Source: Actinomycetota bacterium
GTDB lineage: Bacteria; Actinomycetota; Actinomycetes; Streptosporangiales; Streptosporangiaceae
Assembly: GCA_003168295.1 (NCBI GenBank)
Contig: PMST01000552.1
Coordinates: 12,054-27,462, forward strand
Direction: 5' to 3'
Length of the DNA: 15,409 nucleotides
Shown here: one piece after another, positions 13,383-15,409 of the stretch
How the letters are laid out: every line of letters begins with the position of its first letter
Position numbering within the stretch: the first letter of the stretch is position 1
Position numbers and translations under genes: made by a program
The notes under the pieces: generated by a model
Told to the model about the DNA's origin: nothing
The model's database searches: none
What the model saw: only the letters and a program-made list of their open reading frames with translations

Positions 13383-13424
13383 ATGGCTGCCGTCACGTGC
13401 CGTTCGATGGGGTCGCCGCGATGA
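13383..13424 (+). CDS. 13-codon leader peptide coupled to the universal stress protein gene
   Basis: ATG 13383 is five bases after AGGAGG (13372-13377), the ribosome site masked by the riboswitch. It encodes MAAVTCRSMGSPR and its TGA (13422-13424) overlaps the ATG of the stress protein at 13421. This matches the leader ORF before the MFS gene in design but not in sequence. Confidence 0.55.
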   Translation: MAAVTCRSMGSPR

Positions 13425-13870
13425 GCGCCGAAGGGTTCCGGCGGGTGCTGGTCGGCTGGGATGGCTCGGCCGGCGCCGCCGCCGCCCTCGCTACCGCGGC
13501 CGCGATCGCCGACGGCGAGGTGGGACGGGTGGTGGCGCTCGCGGTCCTGCGCCCGGTAGCGCACGGGGAAAGCGAGGAAGACCGGGCCGCTGAGATGGCC
13601 CGCGACCGGCGCCAGGCGGAAGAATCCTTCGGAAAGGCCCGGGACACGCTGCCAGGCGCCTCCCGCGCCAGGGTCACGCTGAAATTCGCGGAGAGCTCAG
13701 ACCCGGCCCGGTCCCTGTGCGAATACGCGGGCGCGCACGAGTTCGAGTTGCTTGTCCTCGGCCGCCACGGCAGCGGCGGCATGCTGCGATCACGGCTGCA
13801 ACTGGGGCGCGTCGCGGAGACGGTCACCAAGAAAAGCGGCATCTCCCTCCTGCTGCTCGGCCAGAGCTAA
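13421..13870 (+). CDS. Universal stress protein, single UspA domain
   Basis: 149 residues with the UspA fold: RRVLVGWDGSAGAAAALATA at the N-terminus (strand 1 and the conserved D), a variable charged middle, EFELLVLGRHGSGGM for the nucleotide loop, and SLLLLG as the last strand. The usual GxxGx9G(S/T) ATP motif is changed: GRHG is followed by 11 residues and then GR, so ATP binding may be weak or absent. ATG 13421 is preferred because it begins just before the domain and overlaps the leader peptide stop; an in-frame GTG at 13397 has no ribosome site. Translation probably depends on coupling to the leader peptide, hence on the riboswitch. It stands alone between the MutS-like operon and the hydrogenase-like module. 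Confidence 0.9.
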   Translation: MSAEGFRRVLVGWDGSAGAAAALATAAAIADGEVGRVVALAVLRPVAHGESEEDRAAEMARDRRQAEESFGKARDTLPGASRARVTLKFAESSDPARSLCEYAGAHEFELLVLGRHGSGGMLRSRLQLGRVAETVTKKSGISLLLLGQS

Positions 13871-13912
13871 CGCGAGAGGCAGGACAGCAAGAACGCCGCG
13901 CGGATTATCGAC

Positions 13913-13941
13913 GTGACGCCAGCAGCGGCGCGATGTATGGT
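13913..13941 (+). promoter_or_regulatory. Promoter for the hydrogenase-4-like operon
   Basis: GTGACG (13913-13918) and TATGGT (13936-13941) with a 17-bp spacer; the predicted start near 13948 is about five bases before riboswitch P1. Confidence 0.5.
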
Positions 13942-13952
13942 GTGGTTGATCA

Positions 13953-14045
13953 CGCGATGAGGCTCGCGTACCGCCGGGCCCGGTAACTCCGGTCGGCTGA
14001 TGGTCTCTACCTGCAGGGCGTTCTGACGTCGCACAGGTAGGGAGG
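13953..14045 (+). promoter_or_regulatory. Fluoride riboswitch (canonical) before the hycD-like gene
   Basis: P1 CGCGAUGAGGCUCGCG (13953-13968, first pair changed to C-G), P3 with GCCGG...CCGG.CGGC, then UGAUGGUCUCUACC (13998-14011). GAGGC can pair with GUCUC (one G-U). UCUCUACCUG is complementary to CAGGUAGGGA (14034-14043) next to the GGGAGG ribosome site of GTG 14051, giving a clear ON/OFF translational switch. Confidence 0.93.
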
Positions 14046-14050
14046 TCCGC

Positions 14051-15001
14051 GTGGTCCCCGAGCTCATTCAGGTGCTGCAGAGCCTTGTGGTGATCGCGCT
14101 TGCCCCTCTGTATGCGGGCGTGCTGGCCCGGGCCGAAGCCGTGGTCGCGTCCAAGCGCGGACCGAGCGTGCTGCAGCCGTACCGGGATCTGGCCAAGCTG
14201 CTCCGCAAGGGCAGCGCGATCAGCGATCAGGCCTCCTGGGTATTCCGCGGCGCGCCATTCGTCGCCTTCGCCTGCTACCTGACCGTCTCGGTGATCGTCC
14301 CGGTGATCACCGACGAACCGCTGCCGCTGGCCTTCCTGGCTGACCTGATCGGCGGCGCGTTCGTGCTCACGCTAGCCAGCTTCGTGATCTCGCTGGCCGG
14401 CCTGGATACCGCAAGTCCGTATGGCGGGCTCGGGGCCAGCCGGGCGAGCTGGATTGGCAGCATGGCTGAGCCCGCGCTGATCCTGGTGTTCTTCACGGTT
14501 GGTGCGGTATCGGCGTCGGACAACCCGTACCTGATGAACCACGCGGTCGCCTCGTCGCCGTACGTGGTGGTGCTGCCGACGCACGTACTCGGGCTGGTCG
14601 CCTTCTTCATGATTGTGCTGGTGGAGAACGGCCGGATCCCGATCGACAATCCGGGCGGCACGACTGAGATCTCGATGATCGAGGAGAGCCGGGTGCTCGA
14701 GTACTCCGGCCGCGAATACGCGCTGGTGAAATGGGGGGGCTGGATGAAGCTCTTCCTGCTGTCCTCGATTTTCATGAACGTCTTCGTGATCCCCTGGGGG
14801 CTCGGCAGCGCCGCGAGTCTGCCCGGCGCCCTGCTGGCGATTCCGGTGCTGCTCGGCAAGCTCGCGCTGTGCGGGCTGGCGATCGTGATCATCGACACCT
14901 CGTTCGCCAAGCTGCGGTTCTTCCGTATCGCCGAGTTCCTTGGGGCCGCGTTCATGCTCGCCCTAGTCGGCGTGGCCACCTCTTATGTGATCGGAGCGTG
15001 A
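14051..15001 (+). CDS. Formate hydrogenlyase subunit 4 / hydrogenase-4 subunit C-like (NuoH family) membrane protein
   Basis: 316 residues, about eight hydrophobic spans. It belongs to the complex I subunit 1 family (NuoH/HycD/HyfC), the membrane anchor that links a peripheral redox arm to ion-pumping subunits. Typical marks are the N-terminal span followed by SKRGPSVLQPYRDLAKLL, the loop ENGRIPIDNPGGTTEISMIE and SREYALVKWGGWMKLF. The PIDNP form is HycD/HyfC-like rather than the NuoH-type RAPFDLPE. Start GTG 14051 lies five bases after GGGAGG. The next gene overlaps by four bases (GTGA), so this is the first visible gene of an operon that leaves the window; whether a true [NiFe] large subunit follows cannot be seen. 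Confidence 0.92.
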   Translation: MVPELIQVLQSLVVIALAPLYAGVLARAEAVVASKRGPSVLQPYRDLAKLLRKGSAISDQASWVFRGAPFVAFACYLTVSVIVPVITDEPLPLAFLADLIGGAFVLTLASFVISLAGLDTASPYGGLGASRASWIGSMAEPALILVFFTVGAVSASDNPYLMNHAVASSPYVVVLPTHVLGLVAFFMIVLVENGRIPIDNPGGTTEISMIEESRVLEYSGREYALVKWGGWMKLFLLSSIFMNVFVIPWGLGSAASLPGALLAIPVLLGKLALCGLAIVIIDTSFAKLRFFRIAEFLGAAFMLALVGVATSYVIGA

Positions 15002-15409
15002 GCGAGGTGGAGAGCCTGTCCTCGAGCAGTGCACCAGGTGTCCTGCTCGACTTGTCCGGGGTGCTGATCCTGCTGCTGGCCTTCGCCTGCCTGGCGTCGA
15101 AGCTCTTCAACCGGTACGTGGTTTATTACGGTGCCCAGTCGGTGGTGCTCTCGTTCGCCGCGGGGACCGCGGCCGTCGCCTTCCACAGCATCGAACTGTG
15201 GATCCTGGCCGTACTCACGCTGGCGGTCAAGGGCATCGCGATCCCGCTGGCGGCGCGCAGGTTGCTGGTCACTCGGCTGGCTCTGAAACGCGATGCCGCG
15301 ATGTCCACGGGCCTGTCCACGTCGCTGATCGCCGGCGGGGCGCTGACGGCGTTCGCCTACCTGGTGATCCGGCCGGACCTGCTGCCACACGGCACGGTCG
15401 CGGCCGCCG
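14998..15409 (+). CDS. Hydrogenase-4 subunit E-like (NuoK/MrpC-like) membrane protein, 3' end outside window
   Basis: GTG 14998 overlaps the previous stop (GTGA). The frame is open to the window end, 137 residues: MSEVESLSSSSAPGVLL, then hydrophobic spans at about 17-34, 41-62, 65-84 and 104-122 (LSGVLILLLAFACLASKLF, YYGAQSVVLSFAAGTAA, ELWILAVLTLAVKGIAIPLA). A lysine in span 3 (LTLAVKGIAIP) matches the position of a conserved charge in HyfE/NuoK-like subunits. The position after a HycD/HyfC-like gene agrees with HyfE in hydrogenase-4-type clusters. It would form part of the ion-translocating membrane arm. The call rests on topology, the AVKGI motif and gene order. Confidence 0.8.
   Translation, partial: MSEVESLSSSSAPGVLLDLSGVLILLLAFACLASKLFNRYVVYYGAQSVVLSFAAGTAAVAFHSIELWILAVLTLAVKGIAIPLAARRLLVTRLALKRDAAMSTGLSTSLIAGGALTAFAYLVIRPDLLPHGTVAAA

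Overview
The window is high-GC, gene-dense DNA of actinobacterial type: strong G/C bias at third positions, many GTG starts, GGAGG-type ribosome sites, and actinobacterial versions of EttA, GlgX and pyrophosphatase. I cannot name the genus. A Streptosporangiales-like or uncultured actinomycete is a guess.

Layout. 1-1496 (-) is the N-terminal two thirds of a glycogen debranching enzyme, GlgX. 1664-2101 (-) encodes a small membrane protein. 2263-3720 (+) is an EttA-type ABC-F ATPase that has lost its C-terminus and runs into gene debris (3710-4070). 4174-4944 (+) is a Nudix hydrolase. It converges on a frameshifted acetate transporter of the SatP/YaaH family (4704-5320, -), which follows a protein with four helix-turn-helix repeats (5447-6361, -). 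6620-7510 (+) is an unknown protein with two possible PH-like modules, convergent with an MFS transporter (7573-8769, -). 9049-9321 (+) is a 90-residue cysteine-containing protein. 9422-13071 (+) is a tight operon of two MutS-like ATPases and a family I inorganic pyrophosphatase. 13421-13870 (+) is a universal stress protein. 14051 to the end (+) starts a formate-hydrogenlyase/hydrogenase-4-like membrane module (HycD/HyfC-like, then HyfE-like).

The unifying signal is in the leaders. Nine transcription units carry an RNA with fluoride (crcB) riboswitch architecture: a P1 hairpin with loop AUGRGGCU, a P3 hairpin, then UGAUGG-CCUC-UACC, which can pair either with the P1 loop (pseudoknot) or with the ribosome binding site. 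Four are textbook (6539, 9349, 13266, 13953), one is a near-canonical hybrid (minus strand, 8890), one is degenerate in P1 (minus strand, 2208), and three (2187 plus, 6435 minus, 8971 plus) form a sequence variant. In the variant the pocket positions change together: A6/U7 to G6/A7 and U38/G39 to C38/A39. Two switches open short leader peptides that overlap the main start codon.

Inferred biology: this is a fluoride-stress island. Fluoride would raise translation of targets or replacements of fluoride-sensitive functions (pyrophosphatase), stress and nucleic-acid ATPases (USP, MutS-like, EttA), a transporter, a regulator and an ion-translocating redox module. No CrcB/Fluc or CLC-F fluoride exporter is seen in the window. 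The variant riboswitches may have altered affinity or a different ligand; that is the most novel element here.
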